Shown here piece after piece: positions 17,646 through 26,236 of a stretch of 64,000 bases of DNA. A program made the position numbers and the translations under genes. Origin of the DNA: Ga0077555 sp050250755 (GTDB lineage Bacteria; Pseudomonadota; Alphaproteobacteria; Rhizobiales; Hyphomicrobiaceae); NCBI GenBank assembly GCA_050250755.1, contig JBFWOB010000016.1, positions 1-64,000 on the forward strand. Reading direction: 5' to 3'. Each line of letters begins with the position of its first letter. Position 1 is the first letter of the stretch. The notes beneath the pieces are model-generated. The model did not search any database. It saw nothing but the letters and a program-made list of their open reading frames with translations, and was not told the origin of the DNA.

Positions 17646-17846
17646 CCGCGCTCGCGCGACTCGGGTGCGGCGCCCCTCGCTGCCGAGCCGCTCATGCGTC
17701 TCGGCCCTGCGGGCATTGGTCGCTGGCGGGGAAGCGACACTTAACCAACGGAGCCAGTATGCCCGCGTGAGCCGGTACGGAACCACAACCGCATCTCACC
17801 GCACGGCAGGGCCAATCGTTGATCAGCGTCGTGGGAATCGCACCCC

Positions 17847-18248
17847 ATGACCAATCCCAACCGCAGCGCCACCAGCCTTCGACCGGTCCAACGCGGTCTT
17901 TCCGGTTTCAACAAGCATCGGCAGGAGCGCACCACCATTCACTGGTTCACCTGGCGCCACCTGCGCTGCAAGGTCGGCGAGACCCGGCATTACCTCCGCC
18001 ACGGCTGGACCATGCTGCAGCTCGAGGTTATCGCGTCCCGAGACAAGCCCTGCCCCGTCACTGCAACCGGATATCTGGCGCATTTTCTCGACGAGGACGA
18101 GCTGACACGTGCCGGCGGCGCAGTTGCCTTTTTCCAACACTGGATGGAGCAAGACGCTCAGTCCAAAGCCTACAAGGCGGTCGAGTTCCGCTGGCGGCAA
18201 GGCGACCTCTTCGATCACGCCGGTATCGAGGATACCGGCGACCGTTGA
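17847..18248 (+). CDS. Hypothetical protein, 133 aa
   Basis: Starts MTNPNRSATSLRPVQRGLSG. It has a compact middle (TTIHWFTWRHLRCKVGETRH, YLRHGWTMLQLEVIASRDKP) and an acidic segment YLAHFLDEDELTRAGGAV, ending AGIEDTGDR. It is plausibly a single small domain, but no family is recognised. Its TGA overlaps the TTG start of the methylase-like gene, so the two are probably translated together and may act together. Confidence 0.65.
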   Translation: MTNPNRSATSLRPVQRGLSGFNKHRQERTTIHWFTWRHLRCKVGETRHYLRHGWTMLQLEVIASRDKPCPVTATGYLAHFLDEDELTRAGGAVAFFQHWMEQDAQSKAYKAVEFRWRQGDLFDHAGIEDTGDR

Positions 18249-19120
18249 GCCCTGCCCCGCCCGACCCGAGGAATGCCCCCGCCGAGATCGCCGGACATCT
18301 GCAGCGCATCACGCATCAGCACTTCTTTCGCACCTTCGTGGATTGGCTGGCGCTTGCCGTCAATGCCTTCCTGCGTGACGACAAGGCCTACATGGCCATC
18401 ATGCGCCGCTACGGCGCGCGCGAGGAGCCGGCGGGCGATGGCCGGTTGCTAGTGGGCAACCGAAGGCCCACGCAAAAAGACCATCCAGCCGATCACTTCG
18501 CCCGTGCGCTCGGCGCCTGGATGCGCGCCATGCAGGCCGAGCCCGCCGATTATCTTGGCCAGGTCTACGAGGAGCAGGCCATCGCCAACCACTACAGCGG
18601 ACAGTTCTTCACGCCGGAGCCGCTGGTGGAGCTGATGGCGGCCATGACGATGCCGGAGGAGCTTTCCGATGACGCGATCGTCAGCGACCCGGCCTGCGGC
18701 TCCGGTCGCATGCTCGTCGCCGGCATCCGCCGCAACCGCTTCGCCACCTTCGTTGGCGTCGACACCGACCTCACCTGCGTGCACATGACGGCATTGAACT
18801 GCCTGGTTCGCAATGCCAACACCTGGATCATTCACGGCAACAGCCTCTCGGTCGAGGCTTGGCGCGGCTACCATGTGCGGCGCACGCCCTTCGGCGGCGA
18901 GCTGCATCGCCTGTCGCAGGAGGACGCAACCAGCATACTGCGACTGCCATTCAGGCAGCAGGAAGCCTCTACGGCTCTTTCCCCGGTCGGTGACGCGACG
19001 CAACCGCTCGTCCCGGCGCCGACCGTCCAGGAGGCTTCTCCGGAAGCCAAGGCCACGTTCGAGGAGGCCTCGCAGCAGTTCACGGCAAATAAGCGTGGAC
19101 AGGGGGATTTCGGGTTCTAG
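18245..19120 (+). CDS. N6-methylase-like protein lacking motif IV
   Basis: A 291-aa protein related to N-6 adenine DNA methylases of the HsdM type. It has VYEEQAIANHYSGQFFTPEP (target-strand approach region) and the SAM-binding motif SDPACGSGRMLVAG, then TFVGVDTDLTCVHMTALNCL and IIHGNSLSVE. The catalytic (N/D)PP(Y/F) motif that should follow is absent: the sequence goes to RRTPFGGELHRL and then a Ser/Pro/Glu-rich tail. The protein may bind SAM but should not methylate adenine in the usual way. Start is TTG at 18245, overlapping the previous stop; no ATG fits. Confidence 0.75.
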   Translation: MSPAPPDPRNAPAEIAGHLQRITHQHFFRTFVDWLALAVNAFLRDDKAYMAIMRRYGAREEPAGDGRLLVGNRRPTQKDHPADHFARALGAWMRAMQAEPADYLGQVYEEQAIANHYSGQFFTPEPLVELMAAMTMPEELSDDAIVSDPACGSGRMLVAGIRRNRFATFVGVDTDLTCVHMTALNCLVRNANTWIIHGNSLSVEAWRGYHVRRTPFGGELHRLSQEDATSILRLPFRQQEASTALSPVGDATQPLVPAPTVQEASPEAKATFEEASQQFTANKRGQGDFGF

Positions 19121-19177
19121 CGCCGATGGCCGTGCCGCAGGCAACGCTCTGCCCTCCGCAATTGCCTTGCTACACTG

Positions 19178-19723
19178 GTGCTGCATACTCTTCCGATAAG
19201 GAAAGCTTCTCCTTCGCCGCGACCCTGGCCGCTTCTTGCCGATCACCAGGATCCGGCCTCGCCGGAGGCACGTCTTGCATACCACCTGCACCGGCTTCAT
19301 TTGAGGGGGACCGCGCTCAGCGCGGCCGGTCTCAGCCGCCGCGAATGCGCAGACCTGGCCCAAGCCCGGACGCCGATCTCACCGGAAATCCTTGACCGGC
19401 TAACCTGCGCACTCGGCCTTTGCTCCAACGAGCTTACGCGCCCTCTCTCGAACGTCGAGGAGCGGGCCTGGTCCTTCTACCGGCGCTCGGCCCGCGATCG
19501 CATAGCCGTCTGGCAAAATGCGCAGGAGGCTTGGACGCGCGGAGGCCTGAGCACGGCCGACGCCGCAAGCATTATGGGATGCGCTCGGCAAGTGCTTTCC
19601 CGGGCCCTGCACCGGCCAACGACCCGGATCTTCACCTTCGACGCGGCGCAAAAGCTGATCTCAGCTATGGGAAGCGAGGACGAACCCGAGGCGTGGTTGC
19701 CGGATGCAAACCAGCGTCGCTGA
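19178..19723 (+). CDS. Hypothetical protein with two HTH-like segments
   Basis: A 181-aa protein. Two segments look like Cro/C1-type helix-turn-helix units: AAGLSRRECADLAQARTPIS with LDRLTCALGL (about 48-82), and LSTADAASIMGCARQVLSRA followed by LISAM (about 124-165). The first has the typical S-x-x-x-L...L-D-R-L spacing. It could be an element-encoded DNA-binding regulator. The start at 19178 is plausible but its first 25 residues are Ser/Pro-rich. The next gene begins downstream of its 3' end. Confidence 0.55.
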   Translation: MLHTLPIRKASPSPRPWPLLADHQDPASPEARLAYHLHRLHLRGTALSAAGLSRRECADLAQARTPISPEILDRLTCALGLCSNELTRPLSNVEERAWSFYRRSARDRIAVWQNAQEAWTRGGLSTADAASIMGCARQVLSRALHRPTTRIFTFDAAQKLISAMGSEDEPEAWLPDANQRR

Positions 19724-19907
19724 ATTGCATCAGCTTCAAGTATTTTGGCGCGCACCCATAAGACCAGCATTTCCCGCCACAATTGACCCGATCATGGCTT
19801 ACCGGCTGGGGCGCAGACGCGCCGGGGCCGGGACTCCACGTGAGGGGCGTGGATGCGGAGGCGCGCCGTTCGCCGGTCCCGTTCCAGCGGACCAGCTCCA
19901 TCGTATC

Positions 19908-20246
19908 ATGGAGTTGGATCAAATGTGTTTTGCGTTCCTCAGAACCGCGCGCCGGTGCGCTGCGGCAACGACCGAGCTCGATCGTCTGGGCTATCGCTAT
20001 GACGGGTGGCGCTGGCTGCCACCGAGGCGCTTTGGCGCGACCGATGTCGCCCTGGCCCGCGAGGTCCTCGCCGCCGGCGACGAGCTGATGCTGATCCTGC
20101 GCCATGTGCGCCGCGAGGCCGTTGAAGCGCTCACCTTCACGCCCTTGCCCGGCAAGCTGCCGAAGGAACGCGTCATGGTCGCCCTGGTGGCCTACCGCGA
20201 TGCGGCCGGGCGCCTTGCCATCGCACTGGATCGCCTCGTGCACTGA
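19908..20246 (+). CDS. Hypothetical protein, 112 aa
   Basis: Begins MELDQMCFAFLRTARRCAAA and has a clear helical body (LAREVLAAGDELMLILRHVR, then EALTFTPLPGKLPKERVMVA). The in-frame upstream extension back to 19704 is Arg/Gly/Pro-rich and looks non-coding, so ATG 19908 is used. It ends 28 bases before the PcfJ-like gene and may be co-transcribed with it. Family unknown. Confidence 0.55.
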   Translation: MELDQMCFAFLRTARRCAAATTELDRLGYRYDGWRWLPPRRFGATDVALAREVLAAGDELMLILRHVRREAVEALTFTPLPGKLPKERVMVALVAYRDAAGRLAIALDRLVH

Positions 20247-20274
20247 ACCTTGCCTCCCGCCAGGACCATTCCCC

Positions 20275-21651
20275 ATGCCAAATCCGAACGGACTTCCCTC
20301 CGGCCCTTCCATGCGTCGCGCGTCGGAGATCACCCCGCAGTTGGCTTTCCAAGCCATTCAGAATGTGCTCGGCGGCCGCGATGCCTACGGTGTCGCTGCC
20401 ATTGATACCCGCGTGCCCTTCCCGAGCGCCGACCAGCGCAACAAATCCCATGCCGCCTACTTTCTCGCCGATCTCGTCTCGCGTCTTGGCACGGCCTACG
20501 ATCCACGGCACCTGACCTGGCTGACGATCAAGCTGCTCGCCTACCTCGCCAAGAGCCGCACGCGCGATAGTTGGATTGCAGGCGATCGCCACGTCGCGGT
20601 CATTGCCAGGGCCCTTAAGGAGAGGCCGCGCCTTCTCGGCTCCAATGTCGGCTTCACGTCTCTCGTGGAGGCCGGAATGGCGAGACACCGCAGCGTGCTG
20701 ACGGAACCTGCGAGCCGGCCGGTCACGCCCCGTTGCATCCTCTGGCAGGAGCCGCCGTTCAGCTTTGCCGAGACGACCCATCCGTATCATCTGCGCGAGG
20801 ACGGGCTTGCGCTCCGGCACTGCGCGGGCTCGCTCTACGACCGGGACTTGCTCAATAGCCTGCCGCACCGGCCGACGCCACGTGAGGCGCCGTTCGCGCT
20901 GGTCTACTGGCGGAAGATCCAGTCGGGCCAGGCGCGCTTCCTGACGCTGATGGAGGACGGCGCGCCGCGCATCACGATGCAGTACAGCTGCATGTCTGGC
21001 AACATCACTGAGCTGCAGGCGCTATCGCCGCTTTCCGTTCACGACCGTCTTTTGCCGCCGCTCTGCCGGGCCCTGCATCGTCTGCGCGAAACCGATACGC
21101 TGATGACCGTTCGGGGCTTGCCGCCGTCGGACGACCCTTACACGTGCCTTACCATCGATGGCTCCTACGAAAGAGTGACGGCAGACAACAGGCATCGCGT
21201 TCTCGCCGGCACCATCACAGCACCCGCCACCGTCACGTTTCCGGAGCTCAAGTTCCTTTGCTCCGTTCCAAACATCATGCTGGGCCTACAGCATGCCCCA
21301 ATTCATCTTCTCAGGCGCATCACGCGGATTGCCGGGACCGTGCTGCACGGCCGAGGCAATCTGCGGCTCGACCAGCTTCGCCACGTCGGCGGGCACGTCT
21401 GCGCCGGCCATGTGGCCGACGTAAGCATGCCAAGCCTGATCACCATCGGCGGCTCCAACTACTGCGACCGCGCCCAGACGGTTGTCCAGCCGCAGCTCGT
21501 GAGCATCATGGGCAGCAATTTCTGCGACCGTGCGACCCTAATCCATCAGCCCGCCCTCCGGATGGTCGGGCACAGCAACGTGCTCGCTGTCAGCGCGCGC
21601 ATCTGCCAGCCTAGCCTTCGGCAGGCTTGCCCAGATTTGGGCCGATCATGA
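20275..21651 (+). CDS. PcfJ-like protein with C-terminal solenoid-like repeats
   Basis: A 458-aa protein. The middle (about 165-300) follows the PcfJ pattern of conjugative elements: an L-R-x-E-D/G-L-x-L-x-H-C-x-G-S-Y core (HLREDGLALRHCAGSLYDRD), then FALVYWRKIQSGQARFLTLM and ITELQALSPLS. The last about 110 residues are built from units of roughly 20 residues: PSLITIGGSNYCDRAQ, PQLVSIMGSNFCDRAT, PALRMVGHSNVLAVSA, PSLRQA. These resemble a short leucine-rich or beta-solenoid array. The role of PcfJ proteins is unclear. The start 20275 was chosen over upstream extensions that overlap the previous gene. Confidence 0.6.
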   Translation: MPNPNGLPSGPSMRRASEITPQLAFQAIQNVLGGRDAYGVAAIDTRVPFPSADQRNKSHAAYFLADLVSRLGTAYDPRHLTWLTIKLLAYLAKSRTRDSWIAGDRHVAVIARALKERPRLLGSNVGFTSLVEAGMARHRSVLTEPASRPVTPRCILWQEPPFSFAETTHPYHLREDGLALRHCAGSLYDRDLLNSLPHRPTPREAPFALVYWRKIQSGQARFLTLMEDGAPRITMQYSCMSGNITELQALSPLSVHDRLLPPLCRALHRLRETDTLMTVRGLPPSDDPYTCLTIDGSYERVTADNRHRVLAGTITAPATVTFPELKFLCSVPNIMLGLQHAPIHLLRRITRIAGTVLHGRGNLRLDQLRHVGGHVCAGHVADVSMPSLITIGGSNYCDRAQTVVQPQLVSIMGSNFCDRATLIHQPALRMVGHSNVLAVSARICQPSLRQACPDLGRS

Positions 21652-21866
21652 CCTGGCAACCACCCATTGATGAGCGCGCTCCAATCTTCCTTCAAAGGGG
21701 AGCGGCTCTCGGTCGCCCGCACGCCATTCGAACACGGAATGATGCAGGATATGAACCGGCAATAAAAGTGGCGGTGGGGTGTGCTCAAAAAGTGAGCGCA
21801 AATTGACAGCGCCAGGGCTTATAATTTTCACGGATATCACATAATCCGTTTCAGGGACCCTTTTCT

Positions 21867-21957
21867 TGTCATAGACTGCTTTACGGGATAAGTGACATTT
21901 TTGGAGCGGAGCCGCATTCTGGATAAACCTGTCACACAACCGAACGTTTAAGTGACA
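21867..21957 (+). repeat. res-like subsites upstream of resolvase
   Basis: TAAGTGACA occurs twice in direct orientation (21889-21897 and 21949-21957), exactly 60 bases apart. Each copy is the right half of an inverted pair: TGTCAT at 21867-21872 with GTGACA at 21892-21897 (31-bp site), and TGTCAC at 21930-21935 with GTGACA at 21952-21957 (28-bp site). Two dimer sites of about 28-31 bp just before a serine resolvase are what a res site looks like. The second overlaps the resolvase leader, which would also give autoregulation. Confidence 0.65.
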
Positions 21958-21966
21958 GGAGGCGCA

Positions 21967-22581
21967 ATGCAAATCGGTTACATGAGGGTCTCCAAATCCG
22001 ACGGGACCCAGACTTTGGACTTGCAAAGAGACACGCTTCTTGCCGCCAGCATTGATCCCGCTCACATCTATGAAGACCTCGCCTCCGGCCGGCGCGATGA
22101 TCGGCCCGGCCTCATTGCGTGCCTGAAGGCTCTCCGAAGTGGCGACACATTAGTGGTCTGGAAGCTGGATCGACTGGGCCGCGATCTGCGCCATCTCGTC
22201 AATACCGTACATAGCCTGGTCGAGCGTGACATCGGCTTCCGCGTTCTCACCGGGCACGGCTCCTCCATCGACACCACGACGGCGAGCGGCAAGCTCATCT
22301 TTGGTATCTTTGCCGCTCTAGCGGAGTTCGAACGAGAGCTCATCTCCGAGCGGACCCGCGCCGGCCTCGCTTCGGCTCGTGCCCGGGGTCGTAAGGGCGG
22401 GCGAAAATTCACCATGACCGCGGCGAAGCTCCGCCTTGCGCAAGCCGGGCTCGCCAATCGCGATACCACGGTCAGCGTGCTCTGCAAGGAGCTTGGAGTC
22501 TCGCGTCAGACGCTGTACCGTTTTGTCTCGCCGAGGGGCGAGCTGCGGCCGGATGCGTTGAAGTTGCTTGGCAGCATGTAG
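21967..22581 (+). CDS. Serine recombinase (resolvase/invertase)
   Basis: A 204-aa protein with the serine-recombinase catalytic domain: MQIGYMRVSKSDGTQTLDLQ with the nucleophile Ser9 in YMRVS, LVVWKLDRLGRDLRHLV carrying the active-site Arg residues, and FAALAEFERELISERTRAGL for the dimer helix. A C-terminal helix-turn-helix follows (TTVSVLCKELGVSRQTLYRF). It resolves or inverts DNA between res-type sites; the repeats upstream support resolvase action. Start ATG 21967 follows AGGAGG. The domain is full length. Confidence 0.93.
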   Translation: MQIGYMRVSKSDGTQTLDLQRDTLLAASIDPAHIYEDLASGRRDDRPGLIACLKALRSGDTLVVWKLDRLGRDLRHLVNTVHSLVERDIGFRVLTGHGSSIDTTTASGKLIFGIFAALAEFERELISERTRAGLASARARGRKGGRKFTMTAAKLRLAQAGLANRDTTVSVLCKELGVSRQTLYRFVSPRGELRPDALKLLGSM

Positions 22582-22819
22582 CTGTTCCGGTGGAATAAGC
22601 TGGCTTTTCCGAACGTGTCTGCAAAGCCCCAGGGTAGCCTCGGAGGTCTTGGGCCCGGTGACGGCGGCAGTGGAACTGATACAAAAATCGCGCATTGCCG
22701 TGAGAGGCGCCGCGAACCACAGTGCAAACGGCCGATGTTCGGGATCGAGGTGGTAGATGGTGCAGGGTGCGTTCGCCATAGCGGGCGATGATTTGTCGAA
22801 GGACCTGCGAGGCAGCTGA

Positions 22820-23011
22820 ACGGCGGGCAAACGCGGCGGAAGACCCCGCGCGGTCGAGGGCGAAAAGCTGGAGCAGATCGTCGCCGCGCTGGACAACGGC
22901 GCCGACAAGGCGGCCGTGTACCGGACGTTCAACCTCAAGCGCAGCACGCTCATCGATACCTTGCGGCGCGTGGGGCCGGCGGCAAGCGTCATCGGACAAC
23001 TGGCGAATTAA
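22820..23011 (+). pseudogene. C-terminal remnant of a second serine recombinase
   Basis: The frame from 22820 to the TAA at 23009-23011 encodes GKRGGRPRAVEGEKLEQIVA followed by ALDNGADKAAVYRTFNLKRS and TLIDTLRRVG. This is the hinge and helix-turn-helix end of Tn-type resolvases. An in-frame TGA precedes it (22817-22819) and no catalytic domain is found. It lies 240 bases after the intact resolvase, whose C-terminal sequence is different, so a second mobile element was here and lost most of its gene. Confidence 0.75.
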
Positions 23012-23257
23012 GCAGATATCCATCCTCACCGATGCCATCCGTGTCCACCGCCAGGGCGCTATTACGGACCGAACGCAGGAACGCCAAAGCCTGCGGGGAA
23101 AGGCCGGGCCGTTCGTGAAGGCGATGACCATATGGTCGAACACCAAGGATGAACGCTCTTTGAGGCAGTCGTATTAATTTTGCCGATGCCGGCCAGGAAC
23201 TTTTGGATCACCTACCGGTTGCTCCGGGGCTCATGCTTCCCAGCCGGAACAACATCA

Positions 23258-23461
23258 ATGGCAACGCAATCGCCCGCCCAGCCCACTCTGAGAATTGTTG
23301 AAAGTGAACTCGCAGAATACCGTCGCACGGGACGCCCGATCCATCTCGCGCATGCAGCACGAGCATTGGAAGAGGCGAAGCATGCGCTGACGAGCTCCTC
23401 GACTGAGCGTGGCAAGCTGGGACCGGTTACAACGCGGCCGACTGGCCGCTTGCTGGGCTAA
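23258..23461 (+). CDS. Small hypothetical protein, 67 aa
   Basis: MATQSPAQPTLRIVESELAE, then YRRTGRPIHLAHAARALEEA: a short amphipathic helical protein with a basic Pro-rich tail. It ends 16 bases before the YihY gene and could be co-transcribed. An upstream in-frame ATG at 23180 is less likely. No family recognised. Confidence 0.45.
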   Translation: MATQSPAQPTLRIVESELAEYRRTGRPIHLAHAARALEEAKHALTSSSTERGKLGPVTTRPTGRLLG

Positions 23462-23477
23462 GGCGACGGAGATCCGC

Positions 23478-24353
23478 ATGTGGAGCGTTCTCAAAACCGC
23501 AGCCAGCGATTGGCTGCGGCACCGCGATGCACGGCTCGGCGCAGCATTGGCTTACTATTCCGTCTTTTCCCTCGGTCCTCTCTTGCTGATTGTCGTCGGG
23601 CTTGCCGGCCTGCTTTTCGGCAGAGAGACGGTAGCCACGGCTCTCAACGATCAAATCCGCGCACTGCTGGGACCCACAGGCAGCCAAGCCGTAAATGCGA
23701 TGCTGGAAGGAGCAGGCACGCCGGCCGGAGGAGCTATTTCGACGGCGGTGGGCACTGCGCTCTTGCTGATGGCGGCGCTTGGCGTGGTTGTCCAGCTCAA
23801 AGACGCGTTGAATACGATATGGGACACAAAGGAGCCCGAGCACGCCGGGATCTGGAGTTTTTTGCGTGCCTATCTCATATCTTTTGCCGGCATCCTGGGC
23901 CTCGGGTTCCTGCTTGCTGTCTCGCTGGTGATCAGCACCGCGTTGGCGGCGCTTACGGAGTGGATCGGCACCGGCGACGGCGCGCTCGCGGCATCATTGA
24001 ACTTTACGGTTTCCCTTATTGTCCTCGCGGCCTTGTTTACGATGCTCTTCAAGTGGTTTCCGGATGCCGATGTGGCCTGGCGCGATGCATCGTGGGGCGG
24101 CGCCTTTACCGCGCTGCTGTTCAATGTAGGTAAACTCGCCATCTCCTGGTACATCGGGATGCAGGGGCTTGAATCGACCTATGGCGCTGCGGCATCGCTC
24201 GTCATCCTCCTCATCTGGATCTACTACTCCGCTCAGATCGTCTTGTTCGGCGCCGAGATCACCCACGTCCTAAGCCGCGCCGCGCACGGAGGCGAACCCG
24301 CGCGCGTATTTAGTGATGGCGGTCCGTCAGCGCACTCCAGGGCGCAACCATGA
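23478..24353 (+). CDS. YihY/BrkB-family inner-membrane protein
   Basis: A 291-aa protein with about six membrane segments. It has the YihY hallmarks AALAYYSVFSLGPLLLIVVG near residue 23, LKDALNTIWDT, the middle FKWFPDADVAWRDASWGGAF, and YGAAASLVILLIWIYYSAQI near the C-terminus. Members were once called ribonuclease BN in error; the true role is unknown, possibly transport or envelope stress. The start at 23478 matches the family N-terminus (W-x-x-x-K-x-A-x-x-D). Its stop overlaps the next gene by ATGA, so translation is coupled. Confidence 0.92.
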   Translation: MWSVLKTAASDWLRHRDARLGAALAYYSVFSLGPLLLIVVGLAGLLFGRETVATALNDQIRALLGPTGSQAVNAMLEGAGTPAGGAISTAVGTALLLMAALGVVVQLKDALNTIWDTKEPEHAGIWSFLRAYLISFAGILGLGFLLAVSLVISTALAALTEWIGTGDGALAASLNFTVSLIVLAALFTMLFKWFPDADVAWRDASWGGAFTALLFNVGKLAISWYIGMQGLESTYGAAASLVILLIWIYYSAQIVLFGAEITHVLSRAAHGGEPARVFSDGGPSAHSRAQP

Positions 24354-24973
24354 GCGGCAAGCCGACCGGATTGCGGTTCGGTCCCCTGGGGCCCAGTGCG
24401 GCGCACATCTGCGTGGACATGCAGCGGATGTTCGCCGAAAGCACGCCCTGGGCGACGGGTTGGATGGAGAAGGTGCTCCCGGAGGTCGTGCGGCTTTGCG
24501 AGACGACCAAGGCGCGCACAATCTTCACCCGGTTCATACCGGTGCGGGATCGCGAGGCGGCACGGGGAGCCTGGAGAAGATACTACGATCATTGGCAGCA
24601 GATGACGCTCGGGAAACTTGACCCGGGCTTGCTGGAGCTGGTCCCGCCACTCCCGGTCTTCGTGCCCCCGGCGCTGGTGTTGGACAAGGTCACCTACTCG
24701 CCGTGGATGGGCATGGGCCTGCAGCGGCAGCTCGCCGGCCGACACGTCGACACACTGGTGATTTCCGGAGGAGAAACCGATGTCTGTGTGCTCGCCACCG
24801 TCATGGGAGCGGTGGACGCGGGCTTCCGCACAATCGTGGCGCTGGATGCGCTGTGCAGCTCTGCCAACAGCATGCATGACGCGATCGTCGACTGGTATCA
24901 CGCCCGCCTCGCTCAGCAGGTGGAGGCCGCGTCCGTCGACGAAATCATCGCCAATTGGTCCGATGGAGATTGA
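24350..24973 (+). CDS. Isochorismatase-like cysteine hydrolase
   Basis: A 207-aa protein with the catalytic triad of the isochorismatase-like superfamily: Asp in HICVDMQRMF (near residue 23), Lys in LVLDKVTYSPW, and Cys in ISGGETDVCVLATVMGAVDA. The cis-peptide-forming GGE-x-D-x-C loop is intact. Relatives hydrolyse isochorismate, nicotinamide, biuret or similar amides; the substrate here is unknown. It overlaps YihY by 4 bases and is followed after 2 bases by the iron-permease-like gene, forming a tight three-gene operon. Confidence 0.9.
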   Translation: MSGKPTGLRFGPLGPSAAHICVDMQRMFAESTPWATGWMEKVLPEVVRLCETTKARTIFTRFIPVRDREAARGAWRRYYDHWQQMTLGKLDPGLLELVPPLPVFVPPALVLDKVTYSPWMGMGLQRQLAGRHVDTLVISGGETDVCVLATVMGAVDAGFRTIVALDALCSSANSMHDAIVDWYHARLAQQVEAASVDEIIANWSDGD

Positions 24974-24975
24974 GC

Positions 24976-25431
24976 ATGGGCAATATCTTCCACAGGTTCT
25001 CCGAAGTCGTCGCGAAAGCAGTCGGCTCAAGCTGGGCCTTCATCATCGCCGTCGTCGTGGTTCTGGCCTGGGCGGTGACGGGACCGATGTTCCACTATTC
25101 GGATACGTGGCAACTGCTGATCAACACCGGCACCACAGTGGTGACATTCCTCATGGTGTTCGTCATCCAAAACTCCCAGAATCGCGATTCCTGCGTCGTT
25201 GCGCTGAAACTGGACGAATTGCTGAGATCCGTCGAAGGCGCGAGAACCGAGCTGGTGGGATTGGACCACATGAGCGACGAAGAGCTCGAGCAGATGCAAG
25301 AGCAGTTTCGGCAGATGGAAGGGAAGACGGGCTCGCTTTTGCAGGATGATATCCGCGTAATCGGGCGCGAACTTCAAAACAGACGTGAAAAGACCTCGCC
25401 CCGCTCAGCCAATGCTTCTCGCAATCACTGA
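24976..25431 (+). CDS. Low-affinity iron permease family protein
   Basis: A 151-aa protein with two membrane helices, SSWAFIIAVVVVLAWAVTGP and WQLLINTGTTVVTFLMVFVI. It then has the family signature IQNSQNRDSCVVALKLDELL and a charged helical tail (EELEQMQEQFRQMEGKTGSL). Named after a fungal low-affinity iron permease domain; the bacterial function is not shown. It follows the hydrolase by 2 bases. ATG 24976 is preferred over 24955, which would overlap the previous gene. Gene order with a DUF892 ferritin-like protein next door makes an iron link plausible. Confidence 0.88.
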   Translation: MGNIFHRFSEVVAKAVGSSWAFIIAVVVVLAWAVTGPMFHYSDTWQLLINTGTTVVTFLMVFVIQNSQNRDSCVVALKLDELLRSVEGARTELVGLDHMSDEELEQMQEQFRQMEGKTGSLLQDDIRVIGRELQNRREKTSPRSANASRNH

Positions 25432-25509
25432 GTGGAGGTGAATTGGCCGTCTGTACGAGGAACCTATCGCGCTGTTGCCCGGTTCAATAATCGCAACCCG
25501 GAGGACCAC

Positions 25510-26037
25510 ATGAATAGCCTGGACAAATTGTTTGAAGAGACCCTTCGCGATATCTATTACGCCGAAAAGAAGATCCTGAAAGCGCTGCCCAAGATGGCCA
25601 AAAAAGCCACGTCACCGAAGCTGGCGAAGGCGTTTGAGATGCATATTGGCGAGACCGAAGGGCAGGTCGATCGGCTTGAACAGGTCTTCGAAATCATCGG
25701 CAAATCTCCTCGCGGCAAGACATGCCCCGCTATCGATGGCATCATCGAAGAGGGAGAAGAGATCATGAAGGAAGCCGAGGACGATACGGTGCGGGACGCA
25801 GGCATGCTTGCGGCGGCCCAGGCGGTCGAGCACTACGAGATCACGCGCTATGGCACTCTGAGGTCCTGGGCAGCCAAGCTCGGAATGAACGATGCCGCCA
25901 AGCTGCTGGACGCAACCCTCAAGGAAGAAAAGGCGACCGACCTGAAGCTGACCGACCTTGCCGAGAGTGAAATCAATATCGAGGCGGACGAAGAAGGCGG
26001 CAAAGCGCCCGCGCGCAAAACCGCCGGCAGGCGGTAG
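25510..26037 (+). CDS. DUF892 (YciE/YciF) ferritin-like protein
   Basis: A 175-aa four-helix protein: MNSLDKLFEETLRDIYYAEK, LAKAFEMHIGETEGQVDRLE, AGMLAAAQAVEHYEITRYGT, LRSWAAKLGMNDAAKLLDAT. The E-x-x-Y-x-x-E, E-x-Q-x-x-R and E-H-Y-E motifs supply the di-iron ligands of the YciE/YciF stress family. A Lys/Arg-rich tail (APARKTAGRR) follows. Related proteins are induced by osmotic or general stress. The start follows GGAGG at 25499-25503; a GTG at 25432 would add a non-homologous leader. Confidence 0.92.
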   Translation: MNSLDKLFEETLRDIYYAEKKILKALPKMAKKATSPKLAKAFEMHIGETEGQVDRLEQVFEIIGKSPRGKTCPAIDGIIEEGEEIMKEAEDDTVRDAGMLAAAQAVEHYEITRYGTLRSWAAKLGMNDAAKLLDATLKEEKATDLKLTDLAESEINIEADEEGGKAPARKTAGRR

Positions 26038-26236
26038 CTAGTTCATGACCGGGCGCAAGGCAGGCTCCATCCTCGGATGGAGCGGCGCCTGGAATCACTG
26101 GCTCAGCCCGCCCCCGCCGCGCGAGGAAAAGATCGGCCTGAGACGATCGCCATGGACTTCCGACAGACAAGGCGCGGTTCGCAAATGCCGCGGCAACCTG
26201 AATTCGGTACGGAAGCCCTCCTGATCGGCAGAGGAC

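Noticed and set aside
22318..22992. Minus-strand frame of 224 codons behind the resolvase
   Set aside because: Overlaps both the intact resolvase and the second resolvase remnant; no domain-like segment.
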